DNA of 12,950 bases from UBA3263 sp964554665 (GCA_964554665.1 CAZKPP010000063.1:1-12950); one strand, 5' to 3'. Shown: positions 1 to 7,520, numbered from the stretch's first letter. Notes: a model not told the origin generated them from the letters alone. Made by a program: numbers and translations.

Positions 1-423
1 CCCACCCCCACCTTCTCGGCCTGCTTCGGCGCAGCATTCCTCAGCCTCCACCCCACCAAATATGCTGAAGAACTCGTTAAGAAGATGGAAAAATCGGGTG
101 CCAAGGCTTATCTGGTAAACACCGGCTGGAACGGCACCGGCAAGCGCATTTCGATTCGCGACACCCGCGGCATCATCGACGCTATTCTCGACGGCGCTAT
201 CCTCACCGCTCCCACCAAGCAGATTCCCATCTTCGGCTTCACCGTGCCCACCGAACTCCCCGGCGTTGATCCCAAAATCCTCGACCCGCGCGACACCTAC
301 GCCGATCCCGAAGAATGGAAGAAGAAAGCTACCATGCTTGCCGAGAAGTTTATCAACAACTTCAAGAAGTTTGAAAACAACCCTGCCGGCAAAGCTCTCG
401 TAGTAGCAGGCCCCGCCCTCTGA
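1..423 (+). CDS. pckA: Phosphoenolpyruvate carboxykinase (ATP), C-terminal 140 residues (5' partial)
   Basis: The open frame enters from the left edge in frame 1 and ends at TGA 421-423. It reads PTPTFSACFGAAFLSLHP near its start, then YLVNTGWNGTGKRIS and IRDTRGIIDAIL, which I recognise as the C-terminal part of ATP-dependent PEP carboxykinase (family length about 535 residues, so about a quarter is visible). The enzyme interconverts oxaloacetate plus ATP with PEP plus CO2 in the cytoplasm. In anaerobic Bacteroidales it is thought to run mainly in the carboxylating direction toward succinate and propionate. The catalytic lysine, the P-loop and most metal ligands lie upstream of the window. 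Codon use is GC-rich, as in ilvE and the receptor gene. The ATG at 85 is internal, since the frame continues to base 1 with family sequence. A strong terminator follows 20 nt after the stop. Confidence 0.95.
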   Translation, partial: PTPTFSACFGAAFLSLHPTKYAEELVKKMEKSGAKAYLVNTGWNGTGKRISIRDTRGIIDAILDGAILTAPTKQIPIFGFTVPTELPGVDPKILDPRDTYADPEEWKKKATMLAEKFINNFKKFENNPAGKALVVAGPAL

Positions 424-443
424 TTCCAACAAACTCCCTAATA

Positions 444-486
444 ATCAAGCCCCGGTTCTCCACGACCCGGGGCTTGATATTTATTT
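444..486 (+). terminator. Rho-independent terminator of pckA
   Basis: A perfect 12-bp stem (444-455 ATCAAGCCCCGG with 467-478) encloses an 11-nt loop and is followed by a T-rich run (479-486). It should end the pckA transcript before the AbiE promoter. The same hairpin, with changes, recurs after the AbiE pair at 2244-2280. Confidence 0.9.
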
Positions 487-516
487 TGTCAAGTTTTTAC
501 ATGCAAAAACTTGACA
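487..516. promoter_or_regulatory. Perfect 12-bp inverted repeat, probable AbiEi operator
   Basis: The arms TGTCAAGTTTTT (487-498) and AAAAACTTGACA (505-516) are perfect reverse complements around ACATGC. They end 9 nt before the TATCTTTG promoter box, so the repeat covers the -33 region. AbiEi antitoxins of the studied type IV systems (Streptococcus agalactiae) bind inverted repeats in their own promoter and repress it. By analogy this is the autoregulatory operator. There is no T-run directly after it and it sits upstream of the -7 box, so it is unlikely to be a terminator. Confidence 0.7.
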
Positions 517-525
517 TTTTTTTCG

Positions 526-533
526 TATCTTTG
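526..533 (+). promoter_or_regulatory. Bacteroidetes -7 promoter box (TATCTTTG) for the AbiE operon
   Basis: TATCTTTG fits the Bacteroidetes consensus TAnnTTTG exactly. The expected TTG about 19-21 nt upstream is absent: that position falls inside the inverted repeat. The box ends only 4 nt before the AbiEi ATG, so transcription should start at or within a few bases of the start codon. Confidence 0.75.
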
Positions 534-537
534 CAGC

Positions 538-1257
538 ATGAAATCTAAAGAACTAATAGAGAAGCAGCTCAACCGGATTCCTGAAGGGATGGTCTTTGAC
601 TATTCAGATTTAGCTTTGCCGACGGATTACTCACTTTCCGCGGCCCAAACCTTTAGTCGCATGGTCAGGGCCGGTCAATTACGTAAAGTTGGTAAGGGGA
701 GATTCTATAAACCTAAGTTTACAAGGCTTGGGGAAGTTCCGCCGATGATTGAGGGATTGACGAGAGATTTGGTGTATAAGGACGGGGAGCGTATCGGCTA
801 TATTACCGGAGTGCAAGCCTTTTCGCAAATGGGGCTGACTACGCAAGTATCATCTAATATACTAATAGCGAGCAATACTTATCGGCGACCGCTTAAAAGA
901 GCCGGATATGGCATATCGTATACCAAACAGGAGAACATCATTAGCGAAGCCTCCATTTCCCTGTTAAGAATTTTGGATTCCCTGAAGTTTATCAAACAAA
1001 TACCGGCAACAACGCCCGGGGAGGTTGTCGCTAAACTACGTGGGTTACTTCAAACTTTGACCAACGAAGAAGTATTGGCATTCGAAGATTACGCATTCAA
1101 ATATCCGGCTTCAGCGAGGGCATTAGCCGGAGCCATAATGGAGTCAGCACTTGGAATTGACTCTAAGTTGAAGGCTACTCTTAATCCTTTTACGGTGTAT
1201 CGCATAGGAATCACCGACAATGTATTACCCAATAAAGCAAATTGGCGAATAATATGA
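538..1257 (+). CDS. AbiEi-family type IV antitoxin and autorepressor
   Basis: A 239-residue protein. Residues 1-60 look like a winged-helix DNA-binding domain of the AbiEi/DUF6088 type: IPEGMVFDYSDL (14-25), SAAQTFSRMVRAGQL (34-48), then VGKGRFYKP (51-59). Residues 83-115 (GERIGYITGVQAFSQMGLTTQ...) match the core of the antitoxin family, and the end (LNPFTVYRIG...NWRII) is also family-like. In studied systems the antitoxin counteracts the toxin without stable binding and represses the operon. I chose ATG 538: the upstream TTG at 511 would put the promoter box inside the coding region and adds no conserved sequence. The start may be leaderless. The stop overlaps the toxin start (ATGA, 1254-1257), a normal arrangement for this pair. 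Base use is AT-richer than flanking genes, suggesting acquisition. Family assignment is firm; action here is inferred. Confidence 0.88.
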   Translation: MKSKELIEKQLNRIPEGMVFDYSDLALPTDYSLSAAQTFSRMVRAGQLRKVGKGRFYKPKFTRLGEVPPMIEGLTRDLVYKDGERIGYITGVQAFSQMGLTTQVSSNILIASNTYRRPLKRAGYGISYTKQENIISEASISLLRILDSLKFIKQIPATTPGEVVAKLRGLLQTLTNEEVLAFEDYAFKYPASARALAGAIMESALGIDSKLKATLNPFTVYRIGITDNVLPNKANWRII

Positions 1258-2249
1258 ATCTGCACGAAGATAAAGAACTATTCTCGGAAATCATTTTGAG
1301 GGCAAGTCAACCAAAAGAATTGGGTGGACTCGGGATAAATGTGGGATTTATTGAAAAGGATTATTGGATAACTCGTTCGCTGCAGCAATTGTCGCGAAGT
1401 AAATCGGCTGCTAATGCTGTTTTTAAGGGTGGTACAAGTTTATCCAAGATTTATAAGATTGGCGCTAGGTTTTCTGAAGATATAGATATTGCTATTGTTA
1501 AAGATGAGGGCGTTACGGATGCAAAGCTTAAGTCTATTATCCGAGCCACTCAGAAATCTATGGCCGAGGGCCTTGTAGAAATCGAAAAGCCGGGTGTGAC
1601 GAGCAAGGGTTCACGCTATAGGAAGGTGTTTTATGGTTATCCTCTTGTGGAAGGAATAGCTCCTATTGGTAGTTTATTGTCCGGACAGCTGCTAATTGAG
1701 ATAAACTCGTTTGCTAATCCTATTCCATTTGCAAAGCATCCGGTGTCAAATTTTATTAGAGAATATCTCTTGACTTCCGGCCATGCAGAAATTATAAGTG
1801 AGTTTGACCTTGACACTTTTGAATTAAATGTTTTGGACAAACGAACAACTTTAATCGAAAAACTGGTTTCGTTGATCCGCTTCTCCTTGTCGGAAAATTA
1901 TCTTACTGACTTGTCGGCAAAGATAAGACATTTCTATGATCTATATTATTTGAGTCAAGATAAAGAATGTATTGACTTCATTGAAAGTGAGCAATACATA
2001 TCGGCGTTCAATCAGCTAATTGACCATGATAAGAGGCTCTTTGATCAACCAAATGGTTGGAAAGAAAAGAAACTCCCTGATTCATTATTGCTTACAGACT
2101 TACATGGTGTGTGGCAGGATTTACAGCAAAAATACTTGCGAGAGTTGCCGGCATTGGCATATTCCGAAATTCCGAGAGTGGAAGATGTTTTCCATAGCCT
2201 CGACTATATTACCCGGCAACTAAAAACATGTCTCAGATGGCAAACTTAA
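1254..2249 (+). CDS. AbiEii-family nucleotidyltransferase toxin (type IV toxin-antitoxin)
   Basis: A 331-residue protein with the expected AbiEii/DUF1814 motifs. EKDYWI lies at 34-39; the nucleotidyltransferase signature GGTSL (59-63) leads to FSEDIDI (73-79), with likely metal ligands D76 and D78. A later acidic residue sits at E149 in LLIEINSF. The AbiEii-specific motifs follow: LIEKL (200-204) and KIRHFYDLYYL (223-233). Related toxins (mycobacterial MenT) add nucleotides to tRNA 3' ends and stop translation; S. agalactiae AbiEii gives abortive phage infection. Substrate here is unknown. ATG 1254 overlaps the antitoxin stop by 4 nt and is preferred to the in-frame TTG at 1242, giving translational coupling. 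No motif is missing, so the toxin looks intact. Its last codons and stop form part of the following terminator stem. Confidence 0.9.
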   Translation: MNLHEDKELFSEIILRASQPKELGGLGINVGFIEKDYWITRSLQQLSRSKSAANAVFKGGTSLSKIYKIGARFSEDIDIAIVKDEGVTDAKLKSIIRATQKSMAEGLVEIEKPGVTSKGSRYRKVFYGYPLVEGIAPIGSLLSGQLLIEINSFANPIPFAKHPVSNFIREYLLTSGHAEIISEFDLDTFELNVLDKRTTLIEKLVSLIRFSLSENYLTDLSAKIRHFYDLYYLSQDKECIDFIESEQYISAFNQLIDHDKRLFDQPNGWKEKKLPDSLLLTDLHGVWQDLQQKYLRELPALAYSEIPRVEDVFHSLDYITRQLKTCLRWQT

Positions 2250-2298
2250 GCCCCGAATCTCATCGACTCGGGACTTAAGTATTTAAAGTTTTATTTTT
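2244..2298 (+). terminator. Terminator of the AbiE operon, possibly shared with the convergent BspA-like gene
   Basis: A 13-bp stem with one A:C mismatch (2244-2256 ACTTAAGCCCCGA with 2268-2280) and an 11-nt loop is followed by a T-rich run (2282-2298) on the + strand. It contains the toxin stop codon. The opposing gene ends at 2283, so the hairpin also lies just past that stop. On the minus strand only TTT follows, making termination in that direction weaker. Its sequence matches the pckA terminator at 24 of 32 positions. Confidence 0.8.
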
Positions 2299-5189
2299 GA
2301 AGTATTGCCGTTTCTGTCACGCCGAATGTAGATACCGTGCGGTGCATTTTCGGGTGCAACGCGGTGGCCTTGCAGGTCATATAGAGCTTCCGTTGTTGGG
2401 GTCAACGGTCGGTTAGATGTGTTGTTGATGTCAGTCGTTTGCCGTTCAAATATATTGGAGAAATATTTCCAGTAGTCGGCGTTTTGGTAGAGAGGCTTAG
2501 AGCCTTGAGGCACATATAGCTCTACTTCGTCGGGATTATAAAGGAGATATCCGTCTATGCTCATAGTCGCCGGATCTGGGCTTTCAACAATCAGGGCTTT
2601 CGGCGAAGGATTGGTGTTGAACGCATATGAACCTATTGACCGCACTGTTTCCGCTGTTGTTATTGTTTTGATATTATTAACGTTGTGGAATGCACGTTCA
2701 ATAATGTTCTCTGATGTTATGCGAATGTCGGGTTCCTCTTTGCCGGCAATAAACAGCGAATAGTTGGGGAGCAAGCCAGAATAGAGGCGCGGCGTCGAGG
2801 CCCAGAAGTCGACCGAAGGAACGGTGATTTTATTCGTTGTGTATTGCATGCAGGTTAATAGCTGCGCGTTCAGGCGCGTAACCTTCGAGCCGAATTCCAC
2901 ATGCTGCACCGGGCTGCTGAAGTGGGACTTAAGCGGAGAGCCGGCAGCTTCAAGGTTGCGTCCGATGTAGACATATTTGCAATTGCCGGTCGGTATGGCT
3001 TCAATGTAGCCGTCGTCAACGCTCATGGTGTAGATTTTTATAGGCCCGTCGCTGTCGGCAAAAACCAGGCTGCGAATGTTGCGCGTATCCCAAAGATCAT
3101 GGTAACCGGCACCAAAGTCTTCGCCTCTGACGCTTTCAACCCCGGAGCCGATTTCCAGGTATTGCAATTCCGGGCAGTTTGCCACGGTAAACGACGTTAT
3201 TCCGGCCCCCATCTTTAAATATTTAAGCGCCGGGGAATTCGACATGTAGAGCGCACCCTCAACGGAATCGGAAATCGTGAGACTGTCGAGATTGACTTTT
3301 GAAGCCAACTCAGAGCCGACGCTGCGCACGGTCGAGGGCACCGTGTAGGGGCCGGGTTTGGCAGCCGGATAGACAAGGAGATTGCCGACATCTTTATTGA
3401 AAAGCACGCCGTCGATGGTGCTGTAATCAGGATTGTCGGGCTCAACTATTATTTCTTTAAGGCCGGTGGTTGAGTTGTTGATTCCCGAAATTGCAGAGAT
3501 GGTGTTAGGGATTTTAATTGAGGTGACGTTGCTGGTAAAGGTAAATGCCGCATCGGCAATTGATGTTACGCGGTAGGTAATGCCGTTGTCGGTAACTACT
3601 GCTTCCGGTATAACGACTTTTTCGGGGTAGTCTTTGCCTGCTTCGGGCGAAGTTACTTTGCAAGTGTGGTTTTCGGGATCGGTAATTTCAAATCTCAGGC
3701 CGTTATTTTCAAAAATGTGGCCGGCCAAGCCCGGCAATGGTTCGGAGAGGATAGACTTAAAGTTAGACCAGCCCGGAGCGTCGCTGTAGAGCCCGATTGC
3801 GTTTTCCGGAACGTAGAGGGAGGCGCTGCTGACGGTTCCGAGATAAGCCGGAGCGGCTGGTGGAGTGGCTGACTTTGCGCTCACCTTGAGAAGGTTGGAG
3901 CAACTATTGAATACGGCCTTAAGTTCCGGTGCTCCCTCAAACATTGCTTCTTCGAGCTTGCCAAGATAGAACACGCATTCGCCTATATTCTGAACCGAAG
4001 CCGGGAAGTTTATGGATTTGATATAGGATTGGGCGAATAAGTAGTCAGGAATCGAGATGACGCTGTTGAGCAGTTCAACGTGGGTCAGCGACTGGCAGTC
4101 GGTGAAAATATATGAATGTTCATCTTCGCGGTCTTCTTTAACGTGGTAGCCGGCAGTAGCGTTAGCAGCGCCGTAGGTTAAGTCCTTCAGGCGGAAGCAC
4201 CCTCTGAACGCGGCATTGCCGATTTTGGAAACTGAGGAAGGAATAGAAACCGAGGTGAGATATTTACAATCGCGCAGGGCGTTGTATTCGATTTCTTCAA
4301 CACCTTCTTCAATGGTGAGTGAGCGAATAGCTAATCCTTTAAACAGATAGTTTTTCAGGGTTTTTATGTCTCCGGGGAACACAATGTCTTGAATCGGGTT
4401 GCCGTTGGAGTCCACAAGGTTGGTGGTTGCACTGAAAATCGGCGTATAGCTGTTGTTGTATGAAATATGGCAATAGCTGTCAATGTCTTCAACCACGGCG
4501 GTTGTCAGGGAGCTGCATCCGCTGAATCCGCAGCGAAGGGTGGTTAGCGATGGCGGCAGGGTGATTCTCTCCAATTCAGTGTTTCGGTCGAAGCCATACG
4601 CATCGAGAGTGTGGACGGTTGACGGAATGGCATATTCTTTAGTGCCTGCAGGTGCAAAAAGGACCAGCGTGCCGTCGATAATCAAACATTTGCCGTCGGC
4701 GGTGGCGTCGGGGCCTTCAATATGCTCCAGCGCGTAGAGTCCGCTTAATGCGCTTGTTCCGAATTGTCGGCACGACAGAGACAAAGACTTGAGGCCCTCG
4801 CACCCCTGAAATGCGTAATTACCAATGGCTGTGACCGATGAAGGAAGGCTTATGGCGCTTAATTGTCTGCATGACTGAAAGGCGTTGGCGCGTATTTCGC
4901 CAATGGTAGCTGGAATGGTTATGCTTTCAAGCATGTAGCACTGATAAAAAGCAGCTGAGCCGATAGCAGTTACGGGGTAAGTAACATCTTTATAAGTCAC
5001 TTGCTCCGGAATCACAATCTCGGCCTGCCGATAAGAGCCTGATGAATACCTGCCATTGTAGGTCACAACGGCATTACCTTCCTCAATGTTGTATGCAATG
5101 TTGTCGACAATAAAGTCGTAGGCAAAGGCGGGGATTGCCGGCGCGGCTAAGAGTGTTAAAAACAGTGATGTAAGAGCTCGTTTAATCAT
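2283..5189 (-). CDS. Secreted BspA-type leucine-rich-repeat protein with sorting-signal-like C-terminus
   Basis: A 968-residue exported protein. Residues 1-23 are a signal peptide (MIKRALTSLF..., cut after AFA). Most of the protein is LRR_5/BspA-like repeats of the form AIGSAAFYQCYMLESITIP (75-93), EIRANAFQSCRQLSAISLP (98-116) and AIGNYAFQGCEGLKSLSL (121-138). Two similar halves occur: each begins with a short beta segment (about 24-35 and 491-502) and ends with LYVP...W..F.(S/N)I (458-480 and 891-913). The tail YDLQGHRV...HGIYI (937-955) resembles Bacteroidales C-terminal sorting signals. Such proteins are surface or secreted and often bind host or bacterial partners; the ligand here is unknown. 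ATG 5189 is chosen because the signal peptide starts there; the frame upstream overlaps the preceding gene and is low-complexity. It starts 17 nt after the TIGR02757 stop with no promoter box between, so co-transcription is likely. Confidence 0.88.
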   Translation of the reverse strand: MIKRALTSLFLTLLAAPAIPAFAYDFIVDNIAYNIEEGNAVVTYNGRYSSGSYRQAEIVIPEQVTYKDVTYPVTAIGSAAFYQCYMLESITIPATIGEIRANAFQSCRQLSAISLPSSVTAIGNYAFQGCEGLKSLSLSCRQFGTSALSGLYALEHIEGPDATADGKCLIIDGTLVLFAPAGTKEYAIPSTVHTLDAYGFDRNTELERITLPPSLTTLRCGFSGCSSLTTAVVEDIDSYCHISYNNSYTPIFSATTNLVDSNGNPIQDIVFPGDIKTLKNYLFKGLAIRSLTIEEGVEEIEYNALRDCKYLTSVSIPSSVSKIGNAAFRGCFRLKDLTYGAANATAGYHVKEDREDEHSYIFTDCQSLTHVELLNSVISIPDYLFAQSYIKSINFPASVQNIGECVFYLGKLEEAMFEGAPELKAVFNSCSNLLKVSAKSATPPAAPAYLGTVSSASLYVPENAIGLYSDAPGWSNFKSILSEPLPGLAGHIFENNGLRFEITDPENHTCKVTSPEAGKDYPEKVVIPEAVVTDNGITYRVTSIADAAFTFTSNVTSIKIPNTISAISGINNSTTGLKEIIVEPDNPDYSTIDGVLFNKDVGNLLVYPAAKPGPYTVPSTVRSVGSELASKVNLDSLTISDSVEGALYMSNSPALKYLKMGAGITSFTVANCPELQYLEIGSGVESVRGEDFGAGYHDLWDTRNIRSLVFADSDGPIKIYTMSVDDGYIEAIPTGNCKYVYIGRNLEAAGSPLKSHFSSPVQHVEFGSKVTRLNAQLLTCMQYTTNKITVPSVDFWASTPRLYSGLLPNYSLFIAGKEEPDIRITSENIIERAFHNVNNIKTITTAETVRSIGSYAFNTNPSPKALIVESPDPATMSIDGYLLYNPDEVELYVPQGSKPLYQNADYWKYFSNIFERQTTDINNTSNRPLTPTTEALYDLQGHRVAPENAPHGIYIRRDRNGNTSKIKL

Positions 5190-5206
5190 ATGATTGGTTG
5201 TTGGTC

Positions 5207-5974
5207 TTAGGGGTTGTTTTCGATGCCGAGGCCGAAGAGGGCGTAGTCGAAAAAGGCGGGGTCGTCGGGGCGCAGGGTGCGCAGGGCGGCGGTGATTTCT
5301 TCGGTGGTGCGTCGGTCGTTGGCGTTGCGCGCGGTCAAGCCGAGGGCGCGGGCGGTGTTGCCGGCGTGCACGTCGAGGGGAATGTAGAGGTCGGCCGGGT
5401 CGAGCGACCGCCAGATGCCGAGGTCCACGATGCCGTCGCGGCGCACGAGCCATCGCAGGGCCATGTTGAGGCGCTTCAGGGCCGTGGTTTTCAAGTTTAG
5501 CGGAAAGCAGCGCGGGTCGCCTTGGCCGGAGTTGGCAGCCGCCATGCGCTCGTTGAGCGCCTGAGCCAGCAGCCAGGGGGCGCCCTCCTTGCCCTTGAGG
5601 CCGAGGGTTGCGGCCCAGGCGTCGAGGGTGGGATATTCGTTGAGAATGCTTTCGAGTCCCCGCAGCAGGTGCTTGAGGTTGCGCCCGAAAAAGGTGCGGT
5701 GGATATTCATGTCGTCGGGCACCGACTCGAAGGCGCCGTTGCGCACCCAGGCCGCCGGCGACGGGGTCATCATTGCCAGCAGTCGCTCAATGTCGCGGCA
5801 TATCATCTTGCGGTTGCCCCAGGCCAGGTGGGCCGCCAGCAGGCTTACGATTTCGATGTCGGCGGGGTCGGAATAGCGCCGCGGAAACTGAACCGGGTCG
5901 GCGGCTATGAAATCTGTGGAGTTTATGCGCGCGGCCTCGCGTTCGAGCAGTTGCGCAACTTCGGGGTCTATCAT
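5207..5974 (-). CDS. TIGR02757/DUF2400 family protein
   Basis: A 255-residue protein I recognise as the TIGR02757 (DUF2400) family, common in Bacteroidetes and other phyla and without an established function. Landmarks are FPRRYSDPADIEIVSLLAAHLAWGN (30-54, the N-terminal family motif), NLKTTALKRLNMALRWLVRRD (160-180), and PLDVHAGNTARALGL (199-213) followed by LRPDDPAFFDYALFGLGI (234-251). The PLDVH...LGL segment recalls the active-site region of HhH-GPD DNA glycosylases (vDtHv.R...lGl); that resemblance is my inference, not a known activity. No signal peptide, so cytoplasmic. The start at 5974 overlaps the porX stop by 4 nt (ATGA), implying translational coupling. Length is normal for the family. 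Confidence 0.85.
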   Translation of the reverse strand: MIDPEVAQLLEREAARINSTDFIAADPVQFPRRYSDPADIEIVSLLAAHLAWGNRKMICRDIERLLAMMTPSPAAWVRNGAFESVPDDMNIHRTFFGRNLKHLLRGLESILNEYPTLDAWAATLGLKGKEGAPWLLAQALNERMAAANSGQGDPRCFPLNLKTTALKRLNMALRWLVRRDGIVDLGIWRSLDPADLYIPLDVHAGNTARALGLTARNANDRRTTEEITAALRTLRPDDPAFFDYALFGLGIENNP

Positions 5975-7515
5975 CGCGGGGTAAGGGTTATGAGCGGAAT
6001 AATCATCTCTTCGAGCGATATGCCGCCGTGTTGAAACGTGTCGGTATAGTACTGAACGTAGTAGTTATAGTTGTTGGGATAGGCAAAAAAGTCGCGGCCG
6101 TAGGCAAAGATATAGGTGGTGCTTACGTTGGGCGCCGGCAGTCCGAAATCTTTCGGGCGAGTAACTTCAAACACCTGTTTGGGATTGTAGCCGAGCGTCT
6201 TGCCCAGCTTATAGCGCAGGTTGGTGTTGACATTGCGGTCGCCAACAACTTTTATGGGCGTGTTGACCTTGATGGTGCCGTGGTCGGTGGTCAGAACGAT
6301 GGTGTGGCCCTTGTCGGCGATTTTGCGTAGCAGGTCGATAATCGACGAGTGGCGAAACCACGATTCGGTCAGCGAGCGGTAGGCGGCATTGGTCGAGGCG
6401 AGTTCGCGCATCATTTTCGACTCTGTTCGCGCATGGCTCATCATGTCGATAAAGTTGAAAACAATAACGTTGAGGTCGTTGTTTTCGAGGTTGGCGAATT
6501 CGCGTATCAGGCGGTCGCCGGCTGCCGAGTCATTGATTTTGTTGTAGCTGAACTTTACGCCCCGGCGCCTGAAACGCTCAAACTGGGTGGCAATCAGCGG
6601 CGACTCGTTAAGGTTCTTCCCCTCGTCGGAGTCTTCGTCAACCCAAAGGTCGGGAAACATCCGCTCGATGTCGAGCGGCATCAGGCCCGAGAATATGGCG
6701 TTGCGGGCATATTGCGTGGCCGTTGGCAGAATCGAGCAGTAGGTTTCTTCGTCAACGTTGAAAAACTCGCCCAGCAGCGGCCGCACCGTGCGCCACTGGT
6801 CGAGGCGGAAGTTGTCGATGAGAATGAAAAAAACTTTTTTGCCCTCGTCGAGCAGGGGGAAGACGCGCGATTTAAACACGTCGGGACTCATCAGCGGGCG
6901 GTCGCGGCCGTCGAGCCAGTCGCGATATTTTTCGCGCACGAACCGGGCGTAGGCGGCGTTGGCCTCGCGCTTCTGCATGTCGAGCATCTCGTCCATGTTT
7001 GTGCCGCGGCCGGCCAGTTCGAGTTCCCAGTAGGTCAGGCGGGCATATAGCTGTTGAAAGTCGGCGAAGCTGCGGCAGCGGGCAATTTCGTCGGAGAGCT
7101 GCATGAATTCCTGGCGATAGTCGGCCCCGGTCTGTTCGCTGACCAGGCGCTCGGCGTGGAGATTCTTTTTTAGGGTAAGCAGAATCTGGTTTGGGTTGAC
7201 GGGCTTAATGAGATAGTCGGCAATGTTGGCGCCAACAGCCTGGTCCATAATGTTTTCCTCCTCGTTTTTGGTAATCATTATGACCGGAGTGTCGGGCAGC
7301 AGCTGCTTGAGGCGCTGAAGGGTTTCGAGGCCTGAGAGCCCGGGCATGTTTTCGTCGAGGAAAATAATGTCGGGAAGTTCGCGGCGGGCCAGGTCGAGGG
7401 AGTCGCGGCCGTTGTTGACGGTCACAACGTCGTAGCCCTTTGATTTCAGGAAGATTATATGGGGTTTTAGCAGGTCGATTTCATCGTCGACCCAAAGAAT
7501 TTTTCGGTTTGCCAT
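5971..7515 (-). CDS. porX: PorX, two-component response regulator with PglZ/alkaline-phosphatase effector domain (type IX secretion)
   Basis: A 514-residue protein, close to the known PorX length. Residues 5-118 are a CheY-like receiver: D10/D11, phospho-acceptor D54 (IIFLDENMPG), T82 and K104 (LIKP). A helical linker (about 125-215) leads to a PglZ-type alkaline-phosphatase-superfamily domain (about 225-514). Its putative metal and catalytic residues are present: D234 (ILIDNFR), T267 (ILPTATQ), D357/H361 (NFIDMMSHA), D411/H412 (TTDHG) and H496 (FQHGG). In Porphyromonas gingivalis PorX acts with PorY and the sigma factor SigP to control type IX secretion genes, and its effector domain hydrolyses oligonucleotides. 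ATG 7515 starts the receiver fold directly; the in-frame extension to 7557 would run through the neighbouring terminator. The promoter box ends 5 nt before this ATG. The downstream gene overlaps by ATGA. Confidence 0.93.
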   Translation of the reverse strand: MANRKILWVDDEIDLLKPHIIFLKSKGYDVVTVNNGRDSLDLARRELPDIIFLDENMPGLSGLETLQRLKQLLPDTPVIMITKNEEENIMDQAVGANIADYLIKPVNPNQILLTLKKNLHAERLVSEQTGADYRQEFMQLSDEIARCRSFADFQQLYARLTYWELELAGRGTNMDEMLDMQKREANAAYARFVREKYRDWLDGRDRPLMSPDVFKSRVFPLLDEGKKVFFILIDNFRLDQWRTVRPLLGEFFNVDEETYCSILPTATQYARNAIFSGLMPLDIERMFPDLWVDEDSDEGKNLNESPLIATQFERFRRRGVKFSYNKINDSAAGDRLIREFANLENNDLNVIVFNFIDMMSHARTESKMMRELASTNAAYRSLTESWFRHSSIIDLLRKIADKGHTIVLTTDHGTIKVNTPIKVVGDRNVNTNLRYKLGKTLGYNPKQVFEVTRPKDFGLPAPNVSTTYIFAYGRDFFAYPNNYNYYVQYYTDTFQHGGISLEEMIIPLITLTPR

Positions 7516-7520
7516 AGGTG

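Noticed and set aside
511..516. TTGACA as a sigma70 -35 box.
   Set aside because: No TATAAT-like box lies 16-18 nt downstream; TTGACA is fully explained as the right arm of the inverted repeat, and the organism uses TAnnTTTG boxes.
511..537. AbiEi start at TTG 511.
   Set aside because: It would place the TATCTTTG box inside the gene and adds a segment (TFFSYLC) with no family similarity.
5190..5453. Upstream extension of the BspA-like gene to 5453.
   Set aside because: The extension is Arg/Pro/His-rich low-complexity sequence antiframe to the conserved TIGR02757 coding region; the signal peptide begins at 5189.
6349..7050. Long open frame on the + strand opposite porX (and others opposite the receptor at 11796-12752, the TIGR02757 gene and ilvE).
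   Set aside because: They mirror GC-rich codon patterns of conserved genes on the other strand, have no recognisable domains and no promoter boxes.
5971..7515. PglZ domain near an AbiE pair, suggesting a BREX or other phage-defence island.
   Set aside because: The N-terminal receiver domain plus PglZ layout and length are those of PorX. No pglX, brxC, brxL or brxA-like genes are present, and the AbiE pair is 3.7 kb away on the other strand.
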